DNA of 64,000 bases from positions 92,294 through 156,293 of the forward strand of contig NZ_JMIB01000043.1 of NCBI RefSeq assembly GCF_000695255.1. Reading direction: 5' to 3'. A program made the position numbers and the translations under genes. The notes beneath the pieces were generated by a model. That model saw only the letters and a program-made list of their open reading frames with translations. It was not told the origin of the DNA and searched no databases. Source of the DNA: Photobacterium galatheae (GTDB lineage Bacteria > Pseudomonadota > Gammaproteobacteria > Enterobacterales > Vibrionaceae). How positions within the stretch are numbered: the first letter of the stretch is position 1; each line of letters begins with the position of its first letter. Below, one piece after another: positions 45,539 through 54,655 of the stretch.

Positions 45539-46741
45539 TTAGCCTGTCATGCGTTCACTGTTCTCAGCAAACTCATTCAGCACCACGGTCTGTGCCCGTT
45601 TGAAGAAGTTAAAATCAGTTGCGGTCGCACTGGTGTAGGCCCCCATCATCCGGCCAATGACCAGATCACCATTCTCCAGCTTGGGCAGCAGGATGTTTTC
45701 AGCAATCACATCAATACTGTCGCAAGTTGGCCCGGCTAAGACGCTCGGAATACATTCGCCCCCCTGATTCAGCGTCACCAGCGGATACTTCGCATCATCG
45801 AACATCAAACCACTGAATGAACCGTAAATACCGTCATCCAGGTAGTACCACATCTGGCCTTCACGCTCCGCCTGTCCCATCACGGAAGCCACACTGGTGA
45901 CGGCCTGCGCGACGATAAAGCGTCCGGGTTCAGCCAACACCTGCACAGTTTCCGGTAACTCACTGAGCGCTTCGTTAATTGGTACACAGAACTGGTCAAT
46001 CGGCATCACTTGCTGCGTGTAACTGACCGGGAAACCACCACCGATGTCCAGTGTGCTCAGTGCCGGCAAGCCACGTTCAACCACTTGATCCATCACCGCT
46101 TTACAGGTCCGGATCGCACTGACGTATTTTTGTGGATTCATCGTTTGCGAACCCACATGGAAAGACAGACCTTTGATACGAATATTCCACGTCTGCGCTG
46201 TTTCAATGAGGGTCAGTGCCTGCTCTGGTGAACAACCAAACTTTTTCGACAAATCCGCGAAAGCTTCGGAATTACGAAAGCTCAGACGCACCAGCAGCTC
46301 AACGTCATGCTGATAAGGTTTGAATTTCTCCAGCTCATTCAGGTTATCGACCACAAATACATTGCAACCGTACGCCAACGCGTCGCGAATATCTGAATCA
46401 CGTTTAATCGGGTGCGTGTGAATGGTGCGCTCAGCCGGAACACCTTCCTGCGCGACCAGCTCAACTTCACCTGTAGTTGCCAGATCGAAGCTTGCGCCTT
46501 CATCCAGCAGCGTTCTGACCACAGCCGGCAGCGGCAGCGGTTTGAGCGCAAAATGAAGTGTCACAGTCGGTAAAGCCTGCTTCAGTGCACGGTACTGCTG
46601 GCGAACCACATCGCAGTCCAGCATCAGAAGTGGGGCGCCGAATTGCGCCACAGACGATTCGATCAAATGAATTTCGTCCGCAGACAGGATTTGATGGGTG
46701 AACGATTGAAAATCTAATACCGAATGGGCGTGAGCCATCAT
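45539..46741 (-). CDS. Lysine/ornithine decarboxylase, type III PLP fold
   Basis: 400 residues from adjacent ATGs at 46741/46738 behind GGAGG. Alanine-racemase-like barrel with the PLP lysine K67 (FALKPLPLP), the phosphate-binding glycines (LDIGGGFPVSY), a C-terminal beta domain and the catalytic Cys-Asp (GPTCDSIDV), ending GRMMGAYTSATATDFNFF. It is of the size of the Vibrio dual lysine/ornithine decarboxylase. It makes putrescine or cadaverine in the cytoplasm. It lies downstream of the AT-rich biosynthetic cluster but beyond its terminator, so it is probably separate. Confidence 0.9.
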   Translation of the reverse strand: MMAHAHSVLDFQSFTHQILSADEIHLIESSVAQFGAPLLMLDCDVVRQQYRALKQALPTVTLHFALKPLPLPAVVRTLLDEGASFDLATTGEVELVAQEGVPAERTIHTHPIKRDSDIRDALAYGCNVFVVDNLNELEKFKPYQHDVELLVRLSFRNSEAFADLSKKFGCSPEQALTLIETAQTWNIRIKGLSFHVGSQTMNPQKYVSAIRTCKAVMDQVVERGLPALSTLDIGGGFPVSYTQQVMPIDQFCVPINEALSELPETVQVLAEPGRFIVAQAVTSVASVMGQAEREGQMWYYLDDGIYGSFSGLMFDDAKYPLVTLNQGGECIPSVLAGPTCDSIDVIAENILLPKLENGDLVIGRMMGAYTSATATDFNFFKRAQTVVLNEFAENSERMTG

Positions 46742-47021
46742 CAGCCTCCAACATAGATGAGCACTTTTCATGGTCGTGTGATGAAAAGTGGAGCGTCAAA
46801 AAAAGCGCAGATGCGCAGTCAAAGTCACTCTTGGATAGTTGCTCTATCGCCTTGCCACATGTCAGCTGTGATGTACTCGGATTGGCTATCATCAAGAAGC
46901 GGCGCGATATTAAGGTCATCATGTAACCAGTGCAATAAAAAAGTACGGCCGCGGGCACAAAAAATTTTTGTGCTCAGGATAGAGTCTGTTTATGGAAGGC
47001 TGTTCGCTATGTGACACAAAA

Positions 47022-47048
47022 CAAAAAACCGCCTTCAGAGAAGGCGGT
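47022..47048 (-). terminator. Terminator of the AT-rich biosynthetic operon
   Basis: ACCGCCTT / AAGGCGGT stem followed on the minus strand by six T, seven bases past the formyltransferase stop. Confidence 0.9.
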
Positions 47049-47054
47049 CCAGCA

Positions 47055-47726
47055 TTAATTGCGATTCAAAGCTTGTAAAGAAGCTTCTTTGGTAAATGTG
47101 AGTCTTTCTTCTAGTTTATGATTATCTTTCTCATAAAAGATAGTCGCTTCAGATTCTATCTGAGGTCTTGGATTAATTTTGTCCAATCGTGGCATTGTAT
47201 CCAGAAAAAGTTGCTTCGCAAAATGTAGAGATCTGGTATACGTCTCAATAACCTCTTCAAACTCCGGATAAATCGAGAATGAAACTTGATTGACTATTGG
47301 CCCGTCATCAATCCCTTCATTAATCTCATGAATTGTCACACCATGATGTTTTTCACCATTTTTTAATGCCCAATTCACTGGCCTTACACCTCTGTACTTT
47401 GGCAAAGGTGACAAGTGAATATTTAATATTCGCTTGCATGAATGAATAAACTTCAGAGGAAGAATTTTCTTATGAAACACAACAAAACATAAGTCACATT
47501 GAAATGTATCCGCTTCATATCCAGGCAAATGATCGATACTGTCATAAGTCACTGGTATCGCATTTTCAGTACAAAACGCTGCTAATGTCTGCTTTGTATT
47601 CACAGGCTCGAACTGATCAGCAACCACATGAGAAACCGTGTATTCATCATGATTCAAGAAATAATCACAAATATAAATTGCCAGTTCGCCTTTCCCACAA
47701 ATTACGACACTTTTAGTTTTTTTCAC
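47055..47726 (-). CDS. Formyltransferase-fold enzyme (gene 5 of biosynthetic operon)
   Basis: 223 residues. Formyl_trans_N fold with the 10-formyl-THF signature: N102-x-H104 in NIHLSPLPKYRG, followed by HHGVTIHEINEGIDDGPI with the catalytic Asp near 140. It is shorter than methionyl-tRNA formyltransferase and lacks its C-terminal tRNA-binding domain, so it likely formylates a small amine. With the N-hydroxylating flavoprotein upstream it could make an N-formyl-N-hydroxy group. The start overlaps the stop of the fusion gene (ATGA). Confidence 0.87.
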   Translation of the reverse strand: MKKTKSVVICGKGELAIYICDYFLNHDEYTVSHVVADQFEPVNTKQTLAAFCTENAIPVTYDSIDHLPGYEADTFQCDLCFVVFHKKILPLKFIHSCKRILNIHLSPLPKYRGVRPVNWALKNGEKHHGVTIHEINEGIDDGPIVNQVSFSIYPEFEEVIETYTRSLHFAKQLFLDTMPRLDKINPRPQIESEATIFYEKDNHKLEERLTFTKEASLQALNRN

Positions 47727-49579
47727 GACACGAAGCCTTCTGTTATTTCACGAGTGCGAATATTCTCGATTTCTCTTATTTTTTGCATCACGGATTGGAG
47801 TGATCGAATCAGAATTTCATTTTCACTCTGCGTTCTGCATGATACACGGAAGTATAGATCCGACCCCTGATTTCCTTTTCCAGCACAGTCTTTGATATAC
47901 AATCCATAAATATCTAAAAGTAAATGACAAATCGTATTCGCATCCGCATACTCTGTCTTACAATAAACAAAGTTTGAATCCGTTTCGAAAGCGGTAATAC
48001 CTTCGATTGAACTCAAAGATTTTTGCAAGATTAAAGTATCTGAACAAACCTTATCACAACTTAATTTGTAACTCTGTTTGTACTGAGGCAAACGTAATAA
48101 GAACTCTTCAGCGAAGCCATTGATGTTCCAAATGGGTAAGAGAGTTCTCACCTGACTCAACAAAGACTCATTGGCTGTCGCAATATACCCAATCCGAATT
48201 CCTCCGATACCAAAGGTTTTACTCATGCTTCGAATCACAGACAGATTTTGATGTGCCTCTAAATGCTTCAGAGTCGTTTCTTCTCTGAATTTAGAGAAAT
48301 CCAGGAATGATTCATCAACAATAAGGTCGATATCCAGTTTATGTAACGCATCAGCTAAGTACAATAAACTATCAATTGCCGTTAGTCTTCCGGTTGGGTT
48401 ATTCGGAGATTCGATAACCACAACATTCGGTTGCTCTGCTTCTGCTTGTTTTAAGATCTCATCCACATTGATATCAAAATTTTCAGATGCCGATGTGAAA
48501 TGGTGAATGGTCCTTTCCTGACCAAAAGTATTCGCATATTCATTAAAGGAAGGTACAGTAACAAGCACTTTACCTTTGTATATATTCGGCAGTAACTTGA
48601 TGATTTCTGCAGCACCATTCGCGATGCAAAGCTGGCTTGCTTTAACCTCCAGAAATTCTGAAAGTGACCCTTCAATCAGTCTTCTGCCACCAGGATAATT
48701 TAGCAAAATTTCATCGAAGTTCTTCTTCATGGCATTTTTGAATTCTTCCGTTGGGAAGTGGAAATTATAAATCAAAGCAAAATCAGTCATTGGGTAACGC
48801 CAATAGCCACCGTGCCTGTTTTGAATGAGTTCTAATTTATTTGAACTAGAAATATAGTCACAAATCGACAAATCATAGGCGTTATCGACTTCATACCATT
48901 CAGAATGAGGAACGATACTCGCCTTGATATCTAAAGAGCCATGATGTAACGCTTTCTTAAATATTTCTTCGTAATATCCACCAGTTTCACCCTGATGAAT
49001 CGCTTGCTCCAACTCAGCAATGCAGTAATTTGCAAATTCATCAGAACAAATATGATAAATATTAACCGTTTTGTATTGTTGACCTTGAAGTTTAAAGTCA
49101 GCATCTTTTGTAGATTTCAGTGCAACAATATTATCCTTCTCGACTTCAGCGTAGCAACCTTCCATATGCTTACTGAGTGGAGAGATCAGCACATTGATAT
49201 CACCATTACTTTCAATGACCTTATCCAAACAAGATTGATTAAAGAAAATATCACCTTCTAAAATCAAGCTACCTTTCTTAATCCAGTCACGGGCTAAGTA
49301 TAATGAATAAATATTGTTCGTTGTTTCCCATTCATGACTAACAATAAATTCAATTTCTAACCCATACGCCTGGCTTTGAATATGTTCAATTAACGTATCT
49401 TTTTTATAACCAACAACAATAGCTACTTTTTTAATGCCTGCAGATTTTATTTTTTGCAGCGCATTATCAAGAAAAGATAGTTCATTTGTTTCAACTAAGG
49501 GTTTCGGCTTATTGAAAGTTTTATTGGACAAACGGGAGCCCCTTCCTGCGCAAAGCAAGATAGCTGTATGATTATTCAT
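47723..49579 (-). CDS. Cytidylyltransferase (LicC-like) fused to CobD-like PLP enzyme
   Basis: 618 residues, two enzymes. Residues 1-245 are a nucleotidyltransferase (LLCAGRGSRLS, PKPLVE 25-30, LEGDIFF 107-113, and HSEWYEVDNAYDL as in LicC-type choline-phosphate cytidylyltransferases). Residues 255-610 are a fold-type I PLP enzyme with SPNNPTG (391-397), DESFLDF (422-428) and the Schiff-base lysine K454 (SMSKTFGIGGIRIGY). The DExFLDF and SKTF...GLR-like motifs are closer to CobD threonine-phosphate decarboxylase than to HisC. A similar fusion is known in the PntC aminoethylphosphonate cytidylyltransferases. It probably decarboxylates or transaminates a phospho-amino acid and activates the product with CTP. 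Third-last gene of the AT-rich operon by position 14 bases after the flavoprotein. Confidence 0.88.
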   Translation of the reverse strand: MNNHTAILLCAGRGSRLSNKTFNKPKPLVETNELSFLDNALQKIKSAGIKKVAIVVGYKKDTLIEHIQSQAYGLEIEFIVSHEWETTNNIYSLYLARDWIKKGSLILEGDIFFNQSCLDKVIESNGDINVLISPLSKHMEGCYAEVEKDNIVALKSTKDADFKLQGQQYKTVNIYHICSDEFANYCIAELEQAIHQGETGGYYEEIFKKALHHGSLDIKASIVPHSEWYEVDNAYDLSICDYISSSNKLELIQNRHGGYWRYPMTDFALIYNFHFPTEEFKNAMKKNFDEILLNYPGGRRLIEGSLSEFLEVKASQLCIANGAAEIIKLLPNIYKGKVLVTVPSFNEYANTFGQERTIHHFTSASENFDINVDEILKQAEAEQPNVVVIESPNNPTGRLTAIDSLLYLADALHKLDIDLIVDESFLDFSKFREETTLKHLEAHQNLSVIRSMSKTFGIGGIRIGYIATANESLLSQVRTLLPIWNINGFAEEFLLRLPQYKQSYKLSCDKVCSDTLILQKSLSSIEGITAFETDSNFVYCKTEYADANTICHLLLDIYGLYIKDCAGKGNQGSDLYFRVSCRTQSENEILIRSLQSVMQKIREIENIRTREITEGFVS

Positions 49580-49592
49580 TATTTCTCCGTTA

Positions 49593-50804
49593 TTATTTTA
49601 GTTCGTTGCTAAAGACAATTTTTGGAATAATATGCTGGTAAACCCAAACGCCATCAATTCTGCCATCGAAGTTTGATTCACCACCACAATCGCCTCCGGT
49701 TTTCACACCAGAACCAAGACCAAATGTATGAAAATTCAAAAGTGACTGACCTGATTTTAAGATAGGACTTAATTTCGAATCAGTAATCAATCCATAACGA
49801 TCATGTTCAAATTCAACTTCTGTATCATTTTGATCAACAATATTTACTAATTTCGACTCATAGCCTGTACAATTAACAAGCAAGTCACTTCTGTTTATCT
49901 TCTGAATAATCTCTTCATCAGACAAACCTTCAATATTTGTAATATGAATATTTGGATAATGACCATGATTCAACTTTTGAGCAAAAGAAAATGAATCATA
50001 TCTCAAACCTGAATAACGGTTGATTCGTTTGCTCTGAAGACACATATCTTCTTCAGAAAACTTGTATCCATCCGCAGTTGCGCTTTCTGGAGAGTCATAA
50101 AATAATTTAAAATCTTTATTCACAAGCAGATCAATATTACCTTGGTAATTGAGCTGCTCTATGAGCCGGATCATACAAGAAACCGCACTATGTGAACTTC
50201 CCAGAATTGAAATACGATTCATCTTTTGAGCCTGGATGGCTTCATCGTATGAACAATTAATAATTTCACTGGAGTTCACTGTTTGAATATCTGGGATCAA
50301 CCTTGGTTTTCTAGGTTTACCTCCAATATTAAAGAGCACTTTTTTCGCAATCACTGTATGCGATTTTTCGCCTTTACGATAGGTAATCTCATAAACCCCA
50401 CTGTCTGTATGCTTAACCTTGCATACCTCAGCTTCTGTCATGAGCGTGAATTTCTCACAACAAGCATGATCTTCCTGAATGAACTCAGACAGTTTTTCTA
50501 AATACTCACCAACAACTTTCAGTTCAACCGCTTTGTCCTGATGATCAGACAAATATTTCCACGCTTCAGTCGCGCGAATATGCTGACTTAATGCTCGGTC
50601 ACAATCATCGAATTTCTCAAGAAACACGCAACCTAATGAGTTTGCTGTAATCTGATATTTTTTCAGCTCACCAGAGCCAACGACATTCGTCTTTTCTAAA
50701 ATCAGACAGCTTTTTATTTCTTCATTTTCAATAATGTCGGGAATAAGAGATGTGTTCGCTGGACCAGCGCCACACATCACAACATCATATAAGTTTTTAT
50801 TCAT
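49593..50804 (-). CDS. N-hydroxylating flavin monooxygenase-like protein
   Basis: 403 residues. The FAD motif is GAGPANTSL (12-20), matching the G-x-G-P-x-N-L-S-L of ornithine/lysine N-monooxygenases (PvdA, IucD, SidA). An NADPH site follows, ILGSSHSAVSC (200-210), in place of GxGQSA, and the third family motif is LVNCTGYES (309-317), like D...ATGY. These support N-hydroxylation of a primary amine. It lies between the serine-kinase-like gene (eight-base overlap) and the fusion enzyme. The true substrate is unknown. Confidence 0.82.
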   Translation of the reverse strand: MNKNLYDVVMCGAGPANTSLIPDIIENEEIKSCLILEKTNVVGSGELKKYQITANSLGCVFLEKFDDCDRALSQHIRATEAWKYLSDHQDKAVELKVVGEYLEKLSEFIQEDHACCEKFTLMTEAEVCKVKHTDSGVYEITYRKGEKSHTVIAKKVLFNIGGKPRKPRLIPDIQTVNSSEIINCSYDEAIQAQKMNRISILGSSHSAVSCMIRLIEQLNYQGNIDLLVNKDFKLFYDSPESATADGYKFSEEDMCLQSKRINRYSGLRYDSFSFAQKLNHGHYPNIHITNIEGLSDEEIIQKINRSDLLVNCTGYESKLVNIVDQNDTEVEFEHDRYGLITDSKLSPILKSGQSLLNFHTFGLGSGVKTGGDCGGESNFDGRIDGVWVYQHIIPKIVFSNELK

Positions 50805-51192
50805 CTACAAACCTTAAAATACTTAATGGTATATATGTTTCAAAAATGTTCCCATGAAATTCATGCCTAGTTTTTTTATAGCCTAAAGGCGTCTTACTTA
50901 AACCAGCATGAATCACATCAGAATGACTAATTATTTTATTTTCATCTCTTGAGTAAACCGAGAGTTCTTTTTTATAGTTAAAATTAAAGCATGGAACAAT
51001 ATTCAAATTTAGTCTTTTTGCCAGTTCTAATCGATGGTGTCCATCGATTACAATTTTTGTCGTTTCATCAATCCAAATTGGTGTTGTCCAAAAACCCTCC
51101 GTAGAAACTTTCTTTTCCAATTCATCTAAACGTGTCGCAGAGTGTACTTCCGTTGGTTTAAGAGCTGGTAACTTTTCTAATGTTAACCTCAT
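50797..51192 (-). CDS. ParB/Srx-fold protein, SerK/SbnI-like serine kinase
   Basis: 131 residues, a single ParB-like domain with IDGHHRLELAKRL (49-61) and the preceding WTTPIWIDETTKIV strand pair. It is too short for a ParB and has no DNA-binding helix-turn-helix. Stand-alone versions include SerK and SbnI, which phosphorylate free L-serine to O-phosphoserine, SbnI doing so for siderophore precursor supply. Here it overlaps both the exporter and the monooxygenase genes, so a metabolic role is more likely than a partition role. Confidence 0.72.
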   Translation of the reverse strand: MRLTLEKLPALKPTEVHSATRLDELEKKVSTEGFWTTPIWIDETTKIVIDGHHRLELAKRLNLNIVPCFNFNYKKELSVYSRDENKIISHSDVIHAGLSKTPLGYKKTRHEFHGNIFETYIPLSILRFVDE

Positions 51193-52387
51193 TGCAATCC
51201 TTTATTTTGAAGATATAAACAAACAGACCCAACATTGTAAAGCTCAATAAAGTCAGTAATTGATATAAAGCCTCACCGTTATATAATCCAATAATAACGC
51301 CTCCGACTAATGGAGCCATTGCAAAACCGATGCTATACAATGATGATGCACCAAAGTACACACCTCTTAAATGATTTGGAGCTAAACGGTCAATGAAAAT
51401 ATTCAAGCATGGAAATAAAATAGTCTGAGCCAGACTCATGATAAACACGGCTGAATACCATAAGCTATAGGCATCATAATACTTTACAGCAAAGAAGTAG
51501 TTTAACTCTGCCGATATCAATAGAAAACTACCTATCTTTAATTTACTTTCCAAAGTAAATTTGTTCATCATCATAGAGATAGGTAGTTGCATCACCACAA
51601 GCGTGACTGCATGCAGCATAATCAATGAAGCTAGAAGCTCAACATAACCTGAAAACTGTAATGACGTAATCAACTGAGGCAGCGTTGAATCAAAATTCCC
51701 AAAAATGAACATCATTACAATATTATTGACAACAAGAAGCAGAAATACTCTATCATTCAATAATATTTTCACTGTTTTATTCAGACTTAATTTGTTGGTT
51801 GTTTCTAAAGTGATGCTCTTACCGAGGACATAAATTGGAATCATGAAGATCATGTAAGAAACAGAAACAATGAAAAATGAAAGTGAATGAACATCAAATC
51901 CAAGTTTTACACCGATAAATGGACCAACCGCTGCACCAGCATTAAGAAAGAGATATCTTAAATGCATTGCTTGCTCTTTCAATTTTGGTTCATCAATCAG
52001 ATCACTAATCACAGCTTTTATTGGGTTATTCACAAGCGCCCAGGATGTGTTGGCTAATAATGTACCAATGATAAATCCTAAAGACTCAACGGATATACCT
52101 AGTATCAGATACGCCAATGCAGAAATAACGCACCCAAGCATGATAATTTTAATTCGTCCAATTTTATCTGAAATGAATCCTGAGTAAAAACTGACGATGG
52201 ATGAGATCGCAATCGAAACGGATAATACAACACCAACCCAAATTGGCGAGAAGTTAAATTTCGTATAAAGAATAATCGATATAAAAGGCCATACCATCAT
52301 TGAAGTCGCTCTGGTCACAAAAGTACCGATAAACACGACCCATATGAATGAGGATAGATTTGTATAATTTTTGTAAAAACTCTTCAT
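51158..52387 (-). CDS. MFS exporter (gene 1 of biosynthetic operon)
   Basis: 409 residues, twelve predicted membrane helices. Loop 2-3 motif of MFS is SGFISDKIGRIKIIML. Typical of drug-efflux or siderophore export carriers. It is the first gene of the operon and overlaps the next by 35 bases. Probable role: release of the cluster product. GC is very low, like the rest of the operon. Confidence 0.9.
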   Translation of the reverse strand: MKSFYKNYTNLSSFIWVVFIGTFVTRATSMMVWPFISIILYTKFNFSPIWVGVVLSVSIAISSIVSFYSGFISDKIGRIKIIMLGCVISALAYLILGISVESLGFIIGTLLANTSWALVNNPIKAVISDLIDEPKLKEQAMHLRYLFLNAGAAVGPFIGVKLGFDVHSLSFFIVSVSYMIFMIPIYVLGKSITLETTNKLSLNKTVKILLNDRVFLLLVVNNIVMMFIFGNFDSTLPQLITSLQFSGYVELLASLIMLHAVTLVVMQLPISMMMNKFTLESKLKIGSFLLISAELNYFFAVKYYDAYSLWYSAVFIMSLAQTILFPCLNIFIDRLAPNHLRGVYFGASSLYSIGFAMAPLVGGVIIGLYNGEALYQLLTLLSFTMLGLFVYIFKIKDCNEVNIRKVTSS

Positions 52388-52767
52388 TTTTTATCCGCTT
52401 TACGATGCATATGCCAGGTGTGAGCATGCGAGCGGATTAATATACAACTGGAAACATAAAGATCAACATTTAATTACAAAAAAATGTCCAATAGAAACAT
52501 TTTGAATACAGATTTCCCTAAATGGCAACTTATTTCACTGCGTTAATGAACTTAATGCAACATAAATGTCTACACATTGAAATGAAATTGTTTATAAATT
52601 GAAAATAAAATTAACAATGCTGATGTATCTCAACGATCAACGATGATTCAACCTGCAATGACCGTAAATGATGGATAATATGTCACGCTTGATAGAACAT
52701 TGAGGCAATCTAGATACGTTAGAAATCGCCGATTGCCCGGCACAGCAAACCATCCGCAGGAGCCCTT
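52388..52767. other. AT-rich divergent promoter region
   Basis: 380 bases between the biosynthetic operon and the divergent MerR gene, very rich in A and T. No clear gene or named operator was recognised. Confidence 0.5.
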
Positions 52768-53130
52768 GTGTTCATTTCAGAAGTTGCACAGAAAACCAAT
52801 CTCTCTATCCACACGCTGAGATACTACGAAAAAGAAGGACTGCTCAGAAGTATTCACCGAAATCCTGCCGGACAGCGTATTTATGATGCGTCTGATCTTG
52901 AATGGCTGGCATGGATTCAGCGCCTGAAATCAACCGGCATGCCGCTTGCTGAAATTAAGGTGTTTGCGGCACTGCGCCAGCAAGGCGATTGCTCACTGAA
53001 AGAAAGACAAGATTTATTGGCAAAGCACGCGGTCTCGCTCAAACGCGAAATTGAACGACTGAATCAGGAATTGGCGATTGTCGAATATAAAGTGGACGCT
53101 TATGCACAAAAACAACTTGCGCTAGAGTGA
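52768..53130 (+). CDS. MerR-family regulator
   Basis: 120 residues starting at GTG behind AGGAG. A MerR winged helix is seen (FISEVAQKTNLSIHTLRYYE, GLL, then a second wing NPAGQRIYDASDLEWLAWI), followed by a coiled-coil dimer helix. No metal-binding Cys pattern, so it is more like the small-molecule or unknown-ligand members. It may control the ABM gene 46 bases downstream or the divergent biosynthetic operon. Confidence 0.9.
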   Translation: MFISEVAQKTNLSIHTLRYYEKEGLLRSIHRNPAGQRIYDASDLEWLAWIQRLKSTGMPLAEIKVFAALRQQGDCSLKERQDLLAKHAVSLKREIERLNQELAIVEYKVDAYAQKQLALE

Positions 53131-53176
53131 ACTCTAGCAGTTAGCCTTACTCCACGAACCACAATCAGGCGTTTTT

Positions 53177-53515
53177 ATGATGTTCAGTCAAGGCTATTAC
53201 ATTACCGCAGAGTTAAAAGTAAAAGATCGAGCCAATATCCGCACCGCTTTTGAATCGCTGCAACACTTATGCGAACAGACGCTTCAAGAGCCGGGATGTT
53301 CCATTTTTCAGCTGCATCGTTGTTTACATGACGAGACCCGATTCTTACTTTGGGAACGTTATGACAGCGAGGAGGATTACCATGCTCATTTTCAACAGCC
53401 GCATACCCAAGCGTACCTGAAACGAGATCTGACCGAAATTGTTCAGCACTTTGCCAGTGATGTTCCGGAAGGAAGAGGCAATCTATCAAACGCCACTGCC
53501 AGTTCATTCGGATAA
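53177..53515 (+). CDS. ABM-domain monooxygenase-like protein
   Basis: 112 residues of the antibiotic biosynthesis monooxygenase fold (YYITAELKVKDRANIRTAFE, EPGCSIFQLHR, FLLWERYDSEEDYHAHFQQP). Such YgiN-like proteins are quinol monooxygenases or dimeric ferredoxin-like proteins without cofactor. Probably cotranscribed with the MerR gene. Confidence 0.88.
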   Translation: MMFSQGYYITAELKVKDRANIRTAFESLQHLCEQTLQEPGCSIFQLHRCLHDETRFLLWERYDSEEDYHAHFQQPHTQAYLKRDLTEIVQHFASDVPEGRGNLSNATASSFG

Positions 53516-53646
53516 ACTCTCTAGATATCAGGAGTAAGGATATATCAGGAGGAAGGATTCGACATCAGCAGTTCAGTAGAGATGTTTTGATCGCTGTATT
53601 TTACTGAAACCTGCGTTGCTATATGCCGAATCCTTTCCGCCACGCG

Positions 53647-54093
53647 CTATGACACAGAAAATGCCATCACCCATTCCGCTTCACCAGTATGCTCATCGGT
53701 GCTTTCTGCGGTTACCTCAAAGCCCTGAGACAAATAAAACTGGTAGCTGGCCTGGTTACGTTGATAAACATTCAACGACAACATCTCGCGCTGCATTTTT
53801 GCATGATTCAGCAAAGTCTTTCCGATGCCCTTTCCCTGTGCCTCTGGCGTCACGAATATCGCAGCAAGCTGGTTGTCATATAACGCATAAAAACCTTTCA
53901 CAGTCTCTTCATCTTCATACACATAAACAGCTGATGCAGGTAAATACAGGGTGCGCATATTTTCGACCTGTGACTGCCAGAAATCAGCCGGGATAAAATC
54001 GTGCGCTTTGAGGGATGCAGCCAGCCAAATATTCAGCACAGGTTCCATATCTGCTGTCGTAAAAGTTCGGATCATCTGTCTTTCCTTATGCAT
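53647..54093 (-). CDS. GNAT acetyltransferase, YjaB type
   Basis: 148 residues. The CoA-binding segment is FVTPEAQGKGIGKTLLNHAK, with IRTFTTADMEPVLNIWLAAS at the start and NQASYQFYLSQGFEVTAES near the end. The pattern is of the YjaB/PhnO-like small N-acetyltransferases. The gene overlaps the upstream kinase gene by eight bases. Confidence 0.88.
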   Translation of the reverse strand: MHKERQMIRTFTTADMEPVLNIWLAASLKAHDFIPADFWQSQVENMRTLYLPASAVYVYEDEETVKGFYALYDNQLAAIFVTPEAQGKGIGKTLLNHAKMQREMLSLNVYQRNQASYQFYLSQGFEVTAESTDEHTGEAEWVMAFSVS

Positions 54094-54655
54094 TTGACCT
54101 TGGTTCAGTAACCAATGTCTTCTTCTCTTTCAGTTGTTGAATCAGTTGATTCGCCTGCGCCGGAGTACGTAGCTGAACAAATCGAATATGGGCAAAATTC
54201 GGATCCGCCATAACGGCCAGATAGCGCGCCCGGTTTTTGCTGTAGGTTTTCATTGTCCACCAGACAATGGAATCCCGGCTTAAAAAGGTTTTCTGAAACG
54301 TTTCCCGATTACCCGTTCCCGGCCAGAGTTCCTGCTGACTCAGACAACGGGTGATTGCGCGTTTGACCGCCTGAAACAGCGTCCGGGTCAACGAATAATC
54401 CACCCAGATAATGGTATCAACCTGACGCCATTTAATCGGGACCGTACGATGGTAATTCCCGTCCAGTACCCATTGCGGTGATGCAAGGGCTTGTTCCAGC
54501 GTTGCAAAGAATGCCTCATCTGTCGATTCTGCCCAGTTCGGTTGCCAGAATAAGGCATCCATTTCAATGTAGGGATACCCCAAAGCGTCTGCCAGTTTTT
54601 GGCTGAACGTTGATTTGCCACTGCCACTGGTGCCGATCACATTAATGCGTTGCAT
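54086..54655 (-). CDS. P-loop nucleotide kinase, adenylate-kinase-like (FlaR-type)
   Basis: 189 residues from the ATG at 54655, which lies six bases after AAGGGG. Walker A is GTSGSGKS (8-15). A lid-like helical segment with DALFWQPNW and the later WVLDGNYHRTV (DxxD/R) match small AAA/AK-like proteins sometimes named topology modulation protein. Substrate unknown. Confidence 0.85.
   Translation of the reverse strand: MQRINVIGTSGSGKSTFSQKLADALGYPYIEMDALFWQPNWAESTDEAFFATLEQALASPQWVLDGNYHRTVPIKWRQVDTIIWVDYSLTRTLFQAVKRAITRCLSQQELWPGTGNRETFQKTFLSRDSIVWWTMKTYSKNRARYLAVMADPNFAHIRFVQLRTPAQANQLIQQLKEKKTLVTEPRSNA

Noticed and set aside
45539..46741. Ornithine/lysine decarboxylase as a sixth gene of the AT-rich biosynthetic cluster
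   Set aside because: It is on the same strand, but a strong terminator (47022-47048) and 280 bases separate it, and its base composition is like the normal chromosome.
47723..49579. Histidinol-phosphate aminotransferase (HisC)
   Set aside because: The DESFLDF and SMSKTF motifs fit CobD-like enzymes better, and no histidine genes are nearby.
50797..51192. Plasmid partition ParB
   Set aside because: Only the ParB fold is present, without a helix-turn-helix or ParA partner, and it overlaps metabolic genes.
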